Assembly: GCA_947175245.1 (NCBI GenBank)
Contig: CAMWLW010000009.1
Location: forward strand, 1-45,686
Origin: an uncultured Bacteroidales bacterium
GTDB taxonomy: Bacteria; Bacteroidota; Bacteroidia; Bacteroidales; Muribaculaceae
Direction: 5' to 3'
DNA: 45,686 nucleotides
Below, one piece after another: positions 26,271 through 35,036 of the stretch. The translations under genes and the position numbers were made by a program. Each line of letters opens with the position of its first letter. The stretch's first letter is position 1. Under the pieces are notes generated by a model that was given only the letters and a program-made list of their open reading frames with translations, did no database searches and was not told the DNA's origin.

Positions 26271-27073
26271 GACTCGATCTCTTTGCCACGGTTGAATGTG
26301 GTGCCGAGGCGGCGGAAAGTGCGCAGGGTGGTCTCGGGTGTGCGTGTGCGCACGAGCGAGATGCTGTCGACGTAGATGTGCTCGTTGGCCTCGGGGCTGA
26401 ACCGTATGAAGCCGTAGACCGAGGTGGCGGTGCGGGTGGTGTCGAGGCTTAACTGGATGCGTGACCATCCGTCGGCGTCGGTGTTGCCCGAGACGTAGTT
26501 GGTGCCGCCGTCGGCATATTCGACGCCGAGGAAGCTGCTGACGGGCGAGCGGCGGTTAATGAGCTTGAATCCGAGCTCGTATTTGTCGGCCGGTTCCCAT
26601 GTGTCGTCCTTGGGAAGGTTGAATGTGAGGTAGCGAGCCGGTGATGAGGCTGTGATGTGGTAGAACGGTGACAAGGGCCATACCTGAGCCGAATCGCCGG
26701 CCACGAGGACGAGTGTGCGGCCGTCCTGGTCGTCGGGTATCGCGGCGTAGCGTTCCTCGAGAATCTCGACGGCGCGGTCACAGACTTTGACGTATTCCTC
26801 GATGTGGCGACCGTACCATACGATGGAGCTGTCAAAGTCGGCCGGCGACACTTTGTGGGCGGCGAGTACCGACTGTTTGACGACTTTCTTGGTGGAGTCG
26901 TCGTTATAGATGTTGGGGTTGAACTCGATTACCGACTCGCCGGTGTAGACGTCGGCCATGAGGCGGGCCATTTTCTCGGTTGACAGCACGCCGTCGGGTG
27001 TGCCTGAACACCCGGCGGTGAGCAACAGCGCGAAGGCTGCCGGCAGTGTGTGCATGAGTCGTAATCGTTTCAT
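26267..27073 (-). CDS. DUF4296 lipoprotein
   Basis: A 268-aa lipoprotein with lipobox LTAGC (Cys22). The N-terminal part (about 28-130) fits DUF4296: VLSTEKMARLMADVYTGESV, then the helical region with FDSSIVWYGRHIEEYVKVCDRAVEIL. This domain is common in Bacteroidota and has no known reaction. The C-terminal half is beta-rich and may be a carbohydrate-binding-like sandwich. It lies 17 nt after lspA, the enzyme that would process it, and this adjacency recurs in the phylum. Confidence 0.85.
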   Translation of the reverse strand: MKRLRLMHTLPAAFALLLTAGCSGTPDGVLSTEKMARLMADVYTGESVIEFNPNIYNDDSTKKVVKQSVLAAHKVSPADFDSSIVWYGRHIEEYVKVCDRAVEILEERYAAIPDDQDGRTLVLVAGDSAQVWPLSPFYHITASSPARYLTFNLPKDDTWEPADKYELGFKLINRRSPVSSFLGVEYADGGTNYVSGNTDADGWSRIQLSLDTTRTATSVYGFIRFSPEANEHIYVDSISLVRTRTPETTLRTFRRLGTTFNRGKEIES

Positions 27074-27090
27074 CGGCGGCGTGACGGGTG

Positions 27091-27726
27091 TTAGTCCTCC
27101 TGGGGCTCGGCGGTGGTGTTGTTGCCGGTCGACAGTGAGTTGCGGTAGAATAGCAGCAGGGCGATGATGCCTACCGAGATGGCGGCATCGGCGATGTTAA
27201 AGACGGGCTGGAAGAACTCGAAGCGTTCGCCTCCGATCCAGGGCATCCACTCGGGCCAGTACCAGCTGAACAGGGGGAAGTAGAGCATGTCGACGACGCG
27301 GCCGTGGAGGAATGTGCCGTAGCCACCGCCGTCGGGAAACATCACGGCATGCTGTGGCGGAACGGGGTTGTTGAAAATGAGGCCGTAAAATGCACAGTCA
27401 ATGATGTTGCCGATGGCGCCGGCGGTGATGAGGGCGAGGCACACCATGTAGCCTGTCTTGGCGTCGGGGCGCCGGCTCAACCTGTACATGTAGACTATGA
27501 GCAGGGCTGTGAGCACGAGCCTGAAAAGCGTGAGCACGAGTTTACTACCCAGCTCCCAGCCAAAAGCCATTCCGTTGTTTTCAATGAAATGGATTTTGAA
27601 CCAGGATGTTACCTCATAACTCTCGCCAAGATAGAAGTGGGTCTTGACCCATATCTTGACTGCCTGGTCGATGATGATGACGGCCAGGATGACTAAAAGG
27701 GCGATATATCCGCGCGACAGTTTCAT
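27091..27726 (-). CDS. lspA: Lipoprotein signal peptidase (signal peptidase II)
   Basis: Inner-membrane aspartic protease that cuts lipoprotein signal peptides before the lipidated cysteine. The protein is 211 aa with four predicted membrane helices. Family motifs are NNGMAFG (50-56), GNIID with catalytic D110, and FNIADAAIS with catalytic D180. The roughly 60 residues between the two aspartates form a longer periplasmic insert than in the E. coli enzyme. Its start overlaps the dksA-like stop by 4 nt. Confidence 0.96.
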   Translation of the reverse strand: MKLSRGYIALLVILAVIIIDQAVKIWVKTHFYLGESYEVTSWFKIHFIENNGMAFGWELGSKLVLTLFRLVLTALLIVYMYRLSRRPDAKTGYMVCLALITAGAIGNIIDCAFYGLIFNNPVPPQHAVMFPDGGGYGTFLHGRVVDMLYFPLFSWYWPEWMPWIGGERFEFFQPVFNIADAAISVGIIALLLFYRNSLSTGNNTTAEPQED

Positions 27727-28106
27727 TTCTTCATGTTCTTGCCGTCGATACTTAGAGTGGCGTGGGGGACGGCGCGCAGCCTCTCTTTGGGAATGAGTTT
27801 GCCCGTTTCGCGGCAGATGCCATAGGTCTTGTTGTCGATGCGTACGAGGGCAGCCTGCAGCTTCTTGATGAAGTCAAGCTGACGCTGAGCCATGCGTGAT
27901 GCTTCCTCTTTGCCAAGGGTGTAGGCTCCCTCTTCAAGTACCTTGAAGGTGGAGGCAGTGTCGGTGGTGTCGTTACCCTCGCTGTTGTTCCACTCTTCAC
28001 AAAGGGTGTCGTACTCGTGTTGGGCTTTGCTTAGCTTCTCGAGTATGAGCTGACGGAACTCTTCGAGCTCCTCGTCGCTGTAGTGCGGGCGGTCGTTGGT
28101 ATCCAT
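27723..28106 (-). CDS. TraR/DksA-family protein with degenerate zinc finger
   Basis: A 127-aa protein of the DksA/TraR group, which binds the RNA polymerase secondary channel in known members. An N-terminal coiled coil (about 10-90) is followed by the DksA core YGICRETGKLIPKERLRAVP. Where DksA has a four-cysteine zinc finger, only C98 is left. This cysteine-poor form is, as far as I know, normal in Bacteroidota. It lies 8 nt after ileS and overlaps lspA by 4 nt. Confidence 0.9.
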   Translation of the reverse strand: MDTNDRPHYSDEELEEFRQLILEKLSKAQHEYDTLCEEWNNSEGNDTTDTASTFKVLEEGAYTLGKEEASRMAQRQLDFIKKLQAALVRIDNKTYGICRETGKLIPKERLRAVPHATLSIDGKNMKK

Positions 28107-28114
28107 GTTACTGA

Positions 28115-31100
28115 TTACTTGTCCAAAGCGATATTGAGTGTCACGATGTTGCCGTCGATGTCGAGTGTCTCGTCGTCGGCCACGGTGTCGAGGGTGGCGA
28201 CGTTGATGGCGTTGGCGAGCACCTGGCCGGCGATGTAGTCGCTGTGGAGACGCAGGGCGTCGTCGACGAGCTCGTTGGGGGCGATGGTGACGGTGATGCG
28301 GTCGGTGATGTTGTAGTCACGGCTTTTGCGTATGTTCTGGATGCGGTTGATGAGCTCGCGGGCCATGCCCTCGGCACGCAGTTCGGGTGTCACGGTGACG
28401 TCGAGAGCGACGGTGACGTTGCCCTCGTTGGTGACGAGCCAGCCGGGTATGTCTTCAGAGACGATGGTAACCTCATCGAGTGCTATATCGATAGGATTGC
28501 CCTCGATGGTCAGTGTCATTGTGCCGTTGCTTTCAAGCGCGATTATCTCTTGCTGTGACATGGCATTGATGGCGTTGGCTACCTGTTTCATGAGTTTGCC
28601 GTGCTTGGCGCCGAGCTTCTTGAAATCGGGTTTGATTTTCTTGACAAGCACGCCGGCATCAGGCTCTACAAACTCGAGATTCTTGACATTGACCTCGGTG
28701 AGTATAAGCTGGCTCATTGACTCGATGTCGGCACGCTGGGCAGCGTTGATCGGCGGTATCATTATTGTCTGGAGGGGCTGGCGCACTTTCTGGTTGGCCT
28801 TGCGGCGCAGGGCGAGTACCATCGAGGTGATGGTCTGAGCAAGCTGCATGCGGCGCTCGAGGTCGGCATCGATGAGTGTCGGGTCGGCCTCGGGGAACGA
28901 CTCGAGATGTACCGATGCCTTGGTTGAGTGGCCTGTGGTGCCGGCAAGGTCGGCATAAAGACGGTGAGCATAGAAGGGGGCGAAGGGAGCCATGAGGCGT
29001 GCCACTGTCTCAAGACAGGTGTAGAGCGTCTGGTAGGCGGCGAGTTTGTCGTCGTCCATGTCGCTGCCCCAGAAGCGCTTGCGGTTCAGACGTACATACC
29101 AGTTGGATAGGTGCTCGTCGACAAACGCTGCAATGGCGCGGGCTGCGCGTGTAGGCTCGAAGTCCTCGAGAGCGTTGTTGACCTCGGCTATGAGTGAGTT
29201 GAGCTGTGACAGAATCCAGCGGTCAATCTCGGGGCGCTGTGCCACGGGAACAACGGGCTCGCTGCCGTCAAAGCCGTCGACGTTGGCATATCGGGCAAAG
29301 AACGAGTAGGTGTTGAACAGGGTGGCGAAGAGCTTGCGGGCTGTCTCGCGGACACCGGCCTTGTCAAACTTGAGGTTATCCCACGGCTGTGAGTTGGATA
29401 TCATGTACCAGCGCACGGGGTCGGCACCAAACTCGTCGAGTGTCTCGAACGGGTTGACGGCGTTGCCGAGTCGCTTAGACATCTTGTTGCCGTCCTTGTC
29501 GAGAACGAGGCCGTTGGAGATGACGGCGCGGTAGGCCACCGAGTCGAATATCATGCCGGCGATGGCGTGGAGTGTGAAGAACCAGCCGCGGGTCTGGTCG
29601 ACGCCCTCGGCGATGAAGTCGGCGGGGAACAGTGTGCCGTTGTCGATGCCTTCCTTGTTCTCGAAGGGGTAGTGCTGCTGGGCGTAGGGCATCGAGCCTG
29701 AGTCGAACCACACGTCGATCAGGTCGGTCTCGCGGCGCATGGGGCGTCCGTCGGCGGCAGTGAGGATGATGTCGTCGACGTACGGGCGGTGCAGGTCAAT
29801 CTTCTCGTAGTTGGCCTTGTCATATTGGCCTGGAACGAAGCCGCGGTCGCGGTAGGGGTTTGAGGTCATGTTGCCGGCCTTGACCGAGCGTTCGATCTCG
29901 TTGTAGAGTTGCTCGACGCTCTCGATACATATTTCTTCGGTGCCGTCTTCGGTGCGCCAGATGGGGAGTGGGGTACCCCAGTAGCGGCTGCGCGACAGGT
30001 TCCAGTCCTGAAGGTTCTCGAGCCACTTTCCAAATCGACCTGAGCCCGTCGAGGCGGGTTTCCACTTGATGGTCTCGTTGAGTTCCATGAGGCGGTCGCG
30101 CACGGCGGTTGTCCTGATGAACCAGCTGTCGAGGGGATAGTAGAGGACGGGTTTGTCCGTACGCCAGCAGTGGGGATAGTTGTGTACGTGTTTCTCGATC
30201 TTGAATGCCTGGCCGGCCTGTTTCATCTCGATGCAGATGACGATGTTGAGGTCTTCGGCCTTGGCTGCTGCCTCCTCGTCGTACTTGCCGCCGGGGTTGA
30301 AACGGGGGTCGTAGGCGTTCTTGACGTAGTCGCCGGCGTGGTGCTCATAGAGGGGCACGTCTACACAGCGTACTACAAACTCGGGGTCACACTCGTCGAG
30401 TGTGTAGTATTTGCCGGTGAGGTCGACCATTGGGCGTGTCTCGCCGCGCAGGTTGATCATGTAGAGCGCGGGTATGCCGGCGGCCTTGGCTACGCGGGCG
30501 TCGTCGGCACCGAATGTGGGGGCTATGTGGACGATGCCGGTACCGTCGTCGGTGGTGACGTAGTCGCCTGTGATGACGCGGAAAGCGAGGTCTGAGAGCT
30601 CGACGAAGCTATCCTTGCCGACGGTGAACACGTGGTCGGGGTTGGTAGCGGCATAGTCACTTACAAAGCCGGGGGCCGTATCACCGAGTTTCTCGGTGGG
30701 CTTGACCCAGGGCATTAGCTGGGTGTAGCGCATGCCTTCGAGGTCGGCGCCTTTGTATGAGCCGACAACGCGATAGGGTACAATCTTGTCGCCGGGAGTG
30801 TATGAATCCATGTCAGCCTCGGCACCTTCGGGTTTGAAGTATGCGGCAAGGCGTTCGTGGGCCATTACCAACGTCATTTTCTCGGCTGTATAGGGGTTGT
30901 AGGTGCGCACGATGTCATAGTCGATGCGGGGGCCTACACACAGTGCTGTGTTGCTGGGCAGAGTCCAGGGCGTTGTAGTCCAGGCTATGAAACAGGGAGT
31001 ACCCCAGCCTTGCATCTCGGGCTTGGTGTCGATGGCCTTGAAGATGGCTGTGACAGTGGTGTCCTTGACGTCGCGGTAGCAGCCTGGCTGGTTGAGCTCG

Positions 31101-31681
31101 TGGGTGCTGAGGCCTGTGCCGGCAGCGGGCGAGTAGGGCTGGATGGTGTAGCCTTTGTAGAGGTAGCCTTTGTCGTAGAGCTGACGCAGGAGCCACCATA
31201 CGCTCTCGATGTAGCGGTTGTCGTAGGTGATGTAGGGGTCGTGCATGTCGACCCAGTAGCCCATCTGGCGGGTGAGCGTCTCCCACTCGCGGGTGTATTT
31301 CATGACCTCGCGACGGCAGGCGGCGTTATAGTCATCGACCGATATTTTGTGGCCGATGTCTTCTTTGGTAATTCCGAGGCTTTTCTCGACGCCGAGCTCG
31401 ACGGGCAGGCCGTGTGTGTCCCAGCCGGCCTTGCGCTTGACCTGAAAGCCTTTCATGGTCTTGAAGCGGCACACGATGTCTTTGATGGTGCGTGCCATGA
31501 CGTGGTGTATGCCGGGCATGCCGTTGGCCGAGGGTGGACCCTCGAAGAATACAAATGACGGGGCGCCTTCACGCTCTTTTATGCTCTGCTCAAAGAGTGA
31601 GGCGGCTGTCCACTCGTCGAGCACTTCTTTGTTGACGGCCGAGAGGTCGAGTGACTGGTGGCCGGGGAATTGTTTCTTCAT
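28115..31681 (-). CDS. ileS: Isoleucyl-tRNA synthetase, IleRS2-like with GxHH motif
   Basis: Charges tRNA-Ile with isoleucine. The protein is 1188 aa from the ATG at 31681; the open frame reaches 31759, but that start lies inside the promoter and MKKQFPGHQSLDLSAVN is the family-like N-terminus. The class I signature normally written HxGH reads GIHH here (57-60, in ANGMPGIHH), that is, its first and third positions are swapped. KMSKR is intact (DKDGNKMSKRLGNAVNPF). An editing domain lies between them, and a long C-terminal anticodon region lacks the E. coli-type zinc cysteines. Length and motif suggest the mupirocin-resistant IleRS2 type. It heads the operon with dksA-like, lspA, DUF4296 and the unknown gene. 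Confidence 0.95.
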   Translation of the reverse strand: MKKQFPGHQSLDLSAVNKEVLDEWTAASLFEQSIKEREGAPSFVFFEGPPSANGMPGIHHVMARTIKDIVCRFKTMKGFQVKRKAGWDTHGLPVELGVEKSLGITKEDIGHKISVDDYNAACRREVMKYTREWETLTRQMGYWVDMHDPYITYDNRYIESVWWLLRQLYDKGYLYKGYTIQPYSPAAGTGLSTHELNQPGCYRDVKDTTVTAIFKAIDTKPEMQGWGTPCFIAWTTTPWTLPSNTALCVGPRIDYDIVRTYNPYTAEKMTLVMAHERLAAYFKPEGAEADMDSYTPGDKIVPYRVVGSYKGADLEGMRYTQLMPWVKPTEKLGDTAPGFVSDYAATNPDHVFTVGKDSFVELSDLAFRVITGDYVTTDDGTGIVHIAPTFGADDARVAKAAGIPALYMINLRGETRPMVDLTGKYYTLDECDPEFVVRCVDVPLYEHHAGDYVKNAYDPRFNPGGKYDEEAAAKAEDLNIVICIEMKQAGQAFKIEKHVHNYPHCWRTDKPVLYYPLDSWFIRTTAVRDRLMELNETIKWKPASTGSGRFGKWLENLQDWNLSRSRYWGTPLPIWRTEDGTEEICIESVEQLYNEIERSVKAGNMTSNPYRDRGFVPGQYDKANYEKIDLHRPYVDDIILTAADGRPMRRETDLIDVWFDSGSMPYAQQHYPFENKEGIDNGTLFPADFIAEGVDQTRGWFFTLHAIAGMIFDSVAYRAVISNGLVLDKDGNKMSKRLGNAVNPFETLDEFGADPVRWYMISNSQPWDNLKFDKAGVRETARKLFATLFNTYSFFARYANVDGFDGSEPVVPVAQRPEIDRWILSQLNSLIAEVNNALEDFEPTRAARAIAAFVDEHLSNWYVRLNRKRFWGSDMDDDKLAAYQTLYTCLETVARLMAPFAPFYAHRLYADLAGTTGHSTKASVHLESFPEADPTLIDADLERRMQLAQTITSMVLALRRKANQKVRQPLQTIMIPPINAAQRADIESMSQLILTEVNVKNLEFVEPDAGVLVKKIKPDFKKLGAKHGKLMKQVANAINAMSQQEIIALESNGTMTLTIEGNPIDIALDEVTIVSEDIPGWLVTNEGNVTVALDVTVTPELRAEGMARELINRIQNIRKSRDYNITDRITVTIAPNELVDDALRLHSDYIAGQVLANAINVATLDTVADDETLDIDGNIVTLNIALDK

Positions 31682-31756
31682 ATCGTGAAATTGTTTATAT
31701 TCAGGTTGTTGCATGATTGGATGCACGCCATGCGGCATGTACATCATATCGGGGTA

Positions 31757-31764
31757 CAAATATA
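31757..31764 (-). promoter_or_regulatory. Likely -7 element of the ileS operon promoter
   Basis: TATATTTG on the minus strand. The -33 region has no TTG at standard spacing. It rules out an ileS start at 31759 and leaves a leader of about 70 nt before the ATG at 31681. Confidence 0.5.
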
Positions 31765-31790
31765 CAAAAAATATTTTAAATCAGGAATGT

Positions 31791-34175
31791 CTAAAACAGT
31801 AGGGCGATGTGATAGACGATGAACGAAACTATCCAGGCGAGGGTGGTGTTGTAGACTACCGAGAAGGCACCGTAACGCCACGACCCGGTCTCGCGCGATA
31901 TAGCGGTAATCGTGGCTATGCAGGGGCAGTAAAGAAGAATGAACACCATGAAGCTCAAGGCTTTGGTGGCGTTGAAGTCGCCCGATGCCTCAAGACGCTC
32001 GCTTAGGGTAGCTTCGTCTATTTCTTCATCGCCGGTATACAGCACGCCGAGTGTCGACACGACAATTTCTTTGGCGGGTAGTCCGGCGACGGCGGCAATG
32101 GTCGATCGCCATCCGAAACCCAGTGGCTCCATGACCGGATTGAGGTTCTTGCCAATCATTTCGAGATATGTATCATCGTTATCTCCGGTTACTTCCTGAG
32201 TGTCGCTGTTGTGAACAGGGAAATAATTCAGCGCCCATATCACGAGGCTGCCGACGAGGATAATGCCGCCCATCTTTTTAAGATACTCTTTGCCTTTGGC
32301 CCACATGTGGCGCACGGTGGTTTTCATCGTCGGGATGCGGTAGGGTGGAAGTTCCATTACAAATGGCGTCTCGTCTTTCTTGAATTTGAATCGCCTTAGA
32401 AGCTTGGCTGTCAAAATTGCCATAAGCACGCCGAGCATGTAAAGTCCCAGAAACGCCACGGCAGCACAATTTGGGAAGAACATGCCGACAAGAAGCACAT
32501 AGATAGGCAGTCGCGCTGAGCACGACATGAACGGATTGATAAGCACCGTGATGATGCGGCTCGAACGGCTCTCGATGGCACGTGAGGCCATGATAGCCGG
32601 GACGTTGCAGCCGAAGCCCATCATGAGCGGTATGAATGACTTGCCGTGCAGGCCTATCTTGTGCATCAGCTTGTCCATGATGAAGGCTGCCCGCGCCATG
32701 TAGCCCGAGTCTTCCATGAACGAGATGAAGAAGAAGAGTATCAAAATGTTAGGCAGGAACACGATAACGCCTCCCACGCCTCCTATCACGCCGTTGGCCA
32801 AGAGGTCTTTGAGCGGGCCGGCCGGCATGTGGTTGCTGACGAGATTACTCAGGCTCTCGACCGCCATTTCAATCCAGTGCTGCGGGTACTGACCGAGTGA
32901 AAATGTGGCCCAGAACATAAACAGCATTATAGCTATGAATATCGGGAAGCCGAACAGTTTGTTGGTGACAAGGGTATCAATGATTTGGGTGGAGCTTACA
33001 CGGTCGGCTTCACTGCGGTCGAGAGTCTCGGCCAGTGCGCCGGCAATGAAGCCATATTTCTCGTTGGCTACGAGCGATGATATATCCTCTCCGTGAATCT
33101 GTTCGATGCGTGCCGCGAGTTTGTCTCGCGATTCGAGAATGTGGCTTGCCCCTTTGAGCGAGCTGACCATCGACTCGACCTCGCTGTCACGTTCGAGCAA
33201 CTTGATAGCGAGGTAGCGCGGGGCAAACTGTAGTATCTTGCAGTCGTCGCGCTTGATCTCGTCCTTGATGGTGTTGAGGGCTGCCTCGACGTCGGTGCCG
33301 AGTGACACGTGGACGTGGCGCACCTGAGTGTTGGTGCCCTCATAGACCTCGATGATGGTGTCAAAGAGGCGGTCGATGCCCTGCCCGGTGCGTGCGGTGG
33401 TGGGCACGATGGGGACGCCAATCATGCCACCAAGATTTTCGTAATCTAGTCGATTACCTGTGCGCTTGAGCTCGTCGAACATGTTGAGGGCAATGACCAT
33501 AGGCCGGTCCATGTCGATAAGCTCGGTGGTGAGGTACAGGTTGCGCTCGAGATTGCTCGCATCGACAACGTTCAGAATGATGTCGGGATGCTGGTCTTTG
33601 AGGTAGCGGCGCACGTATAGCTCCTCGGGCGAGTAGGCTGACAGTGAGTAGGTACCGGGCAGGTCGACGAGGTTGAAGCTATAGCCGCCATACTCGAAGT
33701 GTCCGGTCTTGGCGTCGACCGTCACGCCGCTGTAGTTACCGACGTGCTCGCTGGCACCCGAGGCGATGTTGAACAGCGATGTCTTGCCACAGTTGGGGTT
33801 GCCTATGAGTGCGACGTTGATGGTGTGTGAGTGACCGCGGTAGCCTGAAACAGTGTCGGGGTCAATGTCGTGGCTATTGTTGCAGTTGCATGGAATGGTT
33901 TGTGCCGATGAATTTAACTCTTGCGTTTTCAATGTATCATGCTGAGTATTTTCAAGCGGTATCACATCTATAAGATCGGCTTCGCTGCGTCGCAGTGACA
34001 CTTCATAGCCCATGAGACGGTATTTGACGGGGTCGCGCAGGGGGGCAGTGAGGACAGCAGTGACCTTGCGGCCACGCACGAAACCCATCTCCATGACGCG
34101 TTTGCGAAACGCGCCATGACCATGTATTTTGACGACGATTGCTTCGTCGCCGGTTTTTAAATCAGATAATAGCAT
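31791..34175 (-). CDS. feoB: Ferrous iron transporter, FeoA-FeoB fusion
   Basis: Inner-membrane Fe(II) importer of 794 aa. Residues 1-73 are a FeoA-type SH3 domain (MLLSDLKTGDEA, then GFVRGRKVTAVLTAPLRDP), normally a separate gene. A linker with a CNC pair follows. The GTPase domain has G1 GNPNCGKT (125-132), DLPGTYSLS and NMFD. The C-terminal half has the Gate/FeoB membrane helices, including GFGCNVPAIMASR. FeoA-FeoB fusions are typical of Bacteroidota. It is monocistronic, with a promoter overlapped by a palindrome that could mediate metal control. Confidence 0.97.
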   Translation of the reverse strand: MLLSDLKTGDEAIVVKIHGHGAFRKRVMEMGFVRGRKVTAVLTAPLRDPVKYRLMGYEVSLRRSEADLIDVIPLENTQHDTLKTQELNSSAQTIPCNCNNSHDIDPDTVSGYRGHSHTINVALIGNPNCGKTSLFNIASGASEHVGNYSGVTVDAKTGHFEYGGYSFNLVDLPGTYSLSAYSPEELYVRRYLKDQHPDIILNVVDASNLERNLYLTTELIDMDRPMVIALNMFDELKRTGNRLDYENLGGMIGVPIVPTTARTGQGIDRLFDTIIEVYEGTNTQVRHVHVSLGTDVEAALNTIKDEIKRDDCKILQFAPRYLAIKLLERDSEVESMVSSLKGASHILESRDKLAARIEQIHGEDISSLVANEKYGFIAGALAETLDRSEADRVSSTQIIDTLVTNKLFGFPIFIAIMLFMFWATFSLGQYPQHWIEMAVESLSNLVSNHMPAGPLKDLLANGVIGGVGGVIVFLPNILILFFFISFMEDSGYMARAAFIMDKLMHKIGLHGKSFIPLMMGFGCNVPAIMASRAIESRSSRIITVLINPFMSCSARLPIYVLLVGMFFPNCAAVAFLGLYMLGVLMAILTAKLLRRFKFKKDETPFVMELPPYRIPTMKTTVRHMWAKGKEYLKKMGGIILVGSLVIWALNYFPVHNSDTQEVTGDNDDTYLEMIGKNLNPVMEPLGFGWRSTIAAVAGLPAKEIVVSTLGVLYTGDEEIDEATLSERLEASGDFNATKALSFMVFILLYCPCIATITAISRETGSWRYGAFSVVYNTTLAWIVSFIVYHIALLF

Positions 34176-34196
34176 CCTTGCAACTTAAATCGTGTG

Positions 34197-34227
34197 CAAA
34201 GTTCGCAATTATTCGTCAATGTGTCAA
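34197..34227 (-). promoter_or_regulatory. Promoter of feoAB
   Basis: Minus strand TTG (34225-34227), 20-nt spacer, GAACTTTG (34197-34204), one mismatch from TAnnTTTG. Confidence 0.5.
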
Positions 34228-34244
34228 TACCTACTTTAAGGTAT
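34227..34244. promoter_or_regulatory. Candidate operator at the feoAB promoter
   Basis: Palindrome ATACCT (34227-34232), 6-nt spacer, AGGTAT (34239-34244). It touches the -33 box of feoAB and ends 2 nt from the DUF3108 stop. Position and symmetry suit a metalloregulator site; a role as a weak transcription stop is the alternative. Confidence 0.4.
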
Positions 34245-34246
34245 GT

Positions 34247-35014
34247 TTAGGGCTCGTAGTAGCAGCGGATGGAGCCGATGGTGAGGTTGCCGAGGAGCAT
34301 CATGGGGATGCGGTTGCAGTCGGTCGATATCCACGCAAAGATGTCGTCGCTGCTTTTCTTGCCGTTATCGCCTGTGAAGCTGAACGATATGTAGTAGCAG
34401 TTGTAGTTCTTGCCTGCGACATCGACGGTGCGTGTGCCCTGGTAGGTTATTTTCAAGATTTCTTTTTTCTGACCCGAGAAGATGTTGGTGGTTGTGGTCT
34501 GACCGACTTTCATGGAGGGGTAGTCGAGGTGGCGCATGTAGTAGAAGGCGCTGAGCATGTCGAGGGTGACGCCTGTGCCGGTGATGCTCACCGTGCTGTG
34601 AATCACTTCGGTGCTTTTCTTCTTCTGACGCCACCGCTGGCAGTCGCCGGTAATGGTGGGTGTCGAGCGGTCGTAGACGATGACGTCGCGCTTGAAGTCG
34701 CCGCCTTCGCGTGCTATCTTCTCGTAGTAGACGGGCTCCAGGCGGTCGGCCATGATGGTGCCCATCAAGGTGTCGCGCACGGTGAAGAATTTGTCGGCCC
34801 ATGTGGCTGAGCGGCCTACGAGGGTCGATTTGAAGTATCCGTCGTTGAAGTCGTGGGTGGTGAGTGTGACGGTACCGGCTTGTTTGTTGATGAGGCCCCA
34901 TTTGTACATGACGCGGTATTTGAGACTCTCCACCGTCGGTTTATAGGCTGGCGCTGTCTGAGCTGCCGTCATGAGGGTGGCGAGGAGGGTGGCGATAAAT
35001 AGCAGTCGTTTCAT
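34247..35014 (-). CDS. DUF3108 secreted protein
   Basis: A 255-aa exported protein with a signal peptide ending near TAAQTA (about residue 20). The rest fits DUF3108: an N-terminal strand region (LKYRVMYKWGLINKQAGTVTL), a middle AFYYMRHLDYPSMKVGQ, and a C-terminal IFAWISTDCNRIPMMLLG. The domain is thought to form a periplasmic beta sandwich; its function is unknown. The ATG at 35014 is chosen because it gives the signal peptide; the open frame runs on to 35110. It lies 22 nt after tdk, probably in the same transcript. Confidence 0.85.
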   Translation of the reverse strand: MKRLLFIATLLATLMTAAQTAPAYKPTVESLKYRVMYKWGLINKQAGTVTLTTHDFNDGYFKSTLVGRSATWADKFFTVRDTLMGTIMADRLEPVYYEKIAREGGDFKRDVIVYDRSTPTITGDCQRWRQKKKSTEVIHSTVSITGTGVTLDMLSAFYYMRHLDYPSMKVGQTTTTNIFSGQKKEILKITYQGTRTVDVAGKNYNCYYISFSFTGDNGKKSSDDIFAWISTDCNRIPMMLLGNLTIGSIRCYYEP

Positions 35015-35036
35015 AATGGGGCTTGCAGGGGGTGGG

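Noticed and set aside
27723-28106. DksA-like gene as a pseudogene because of missing zinc cysteines
   Set aside because: The frame is intact, coupled to ileS and lspA, and cysteine-poor DksA-like proteins appear normal in this phylum.
30857-31558. Plus-strand open frame of 233 codons opposite ileS
   Set aside because: Antisense shadow of the ileS catalytic region.
34139-34810. Plus-strand open frame of 223 codons across the feoAB promoter and DUF3108
   Set aside because: Runs antisense through a clear promoter and the DUF3108 gene; composition is that of a shadow frame.
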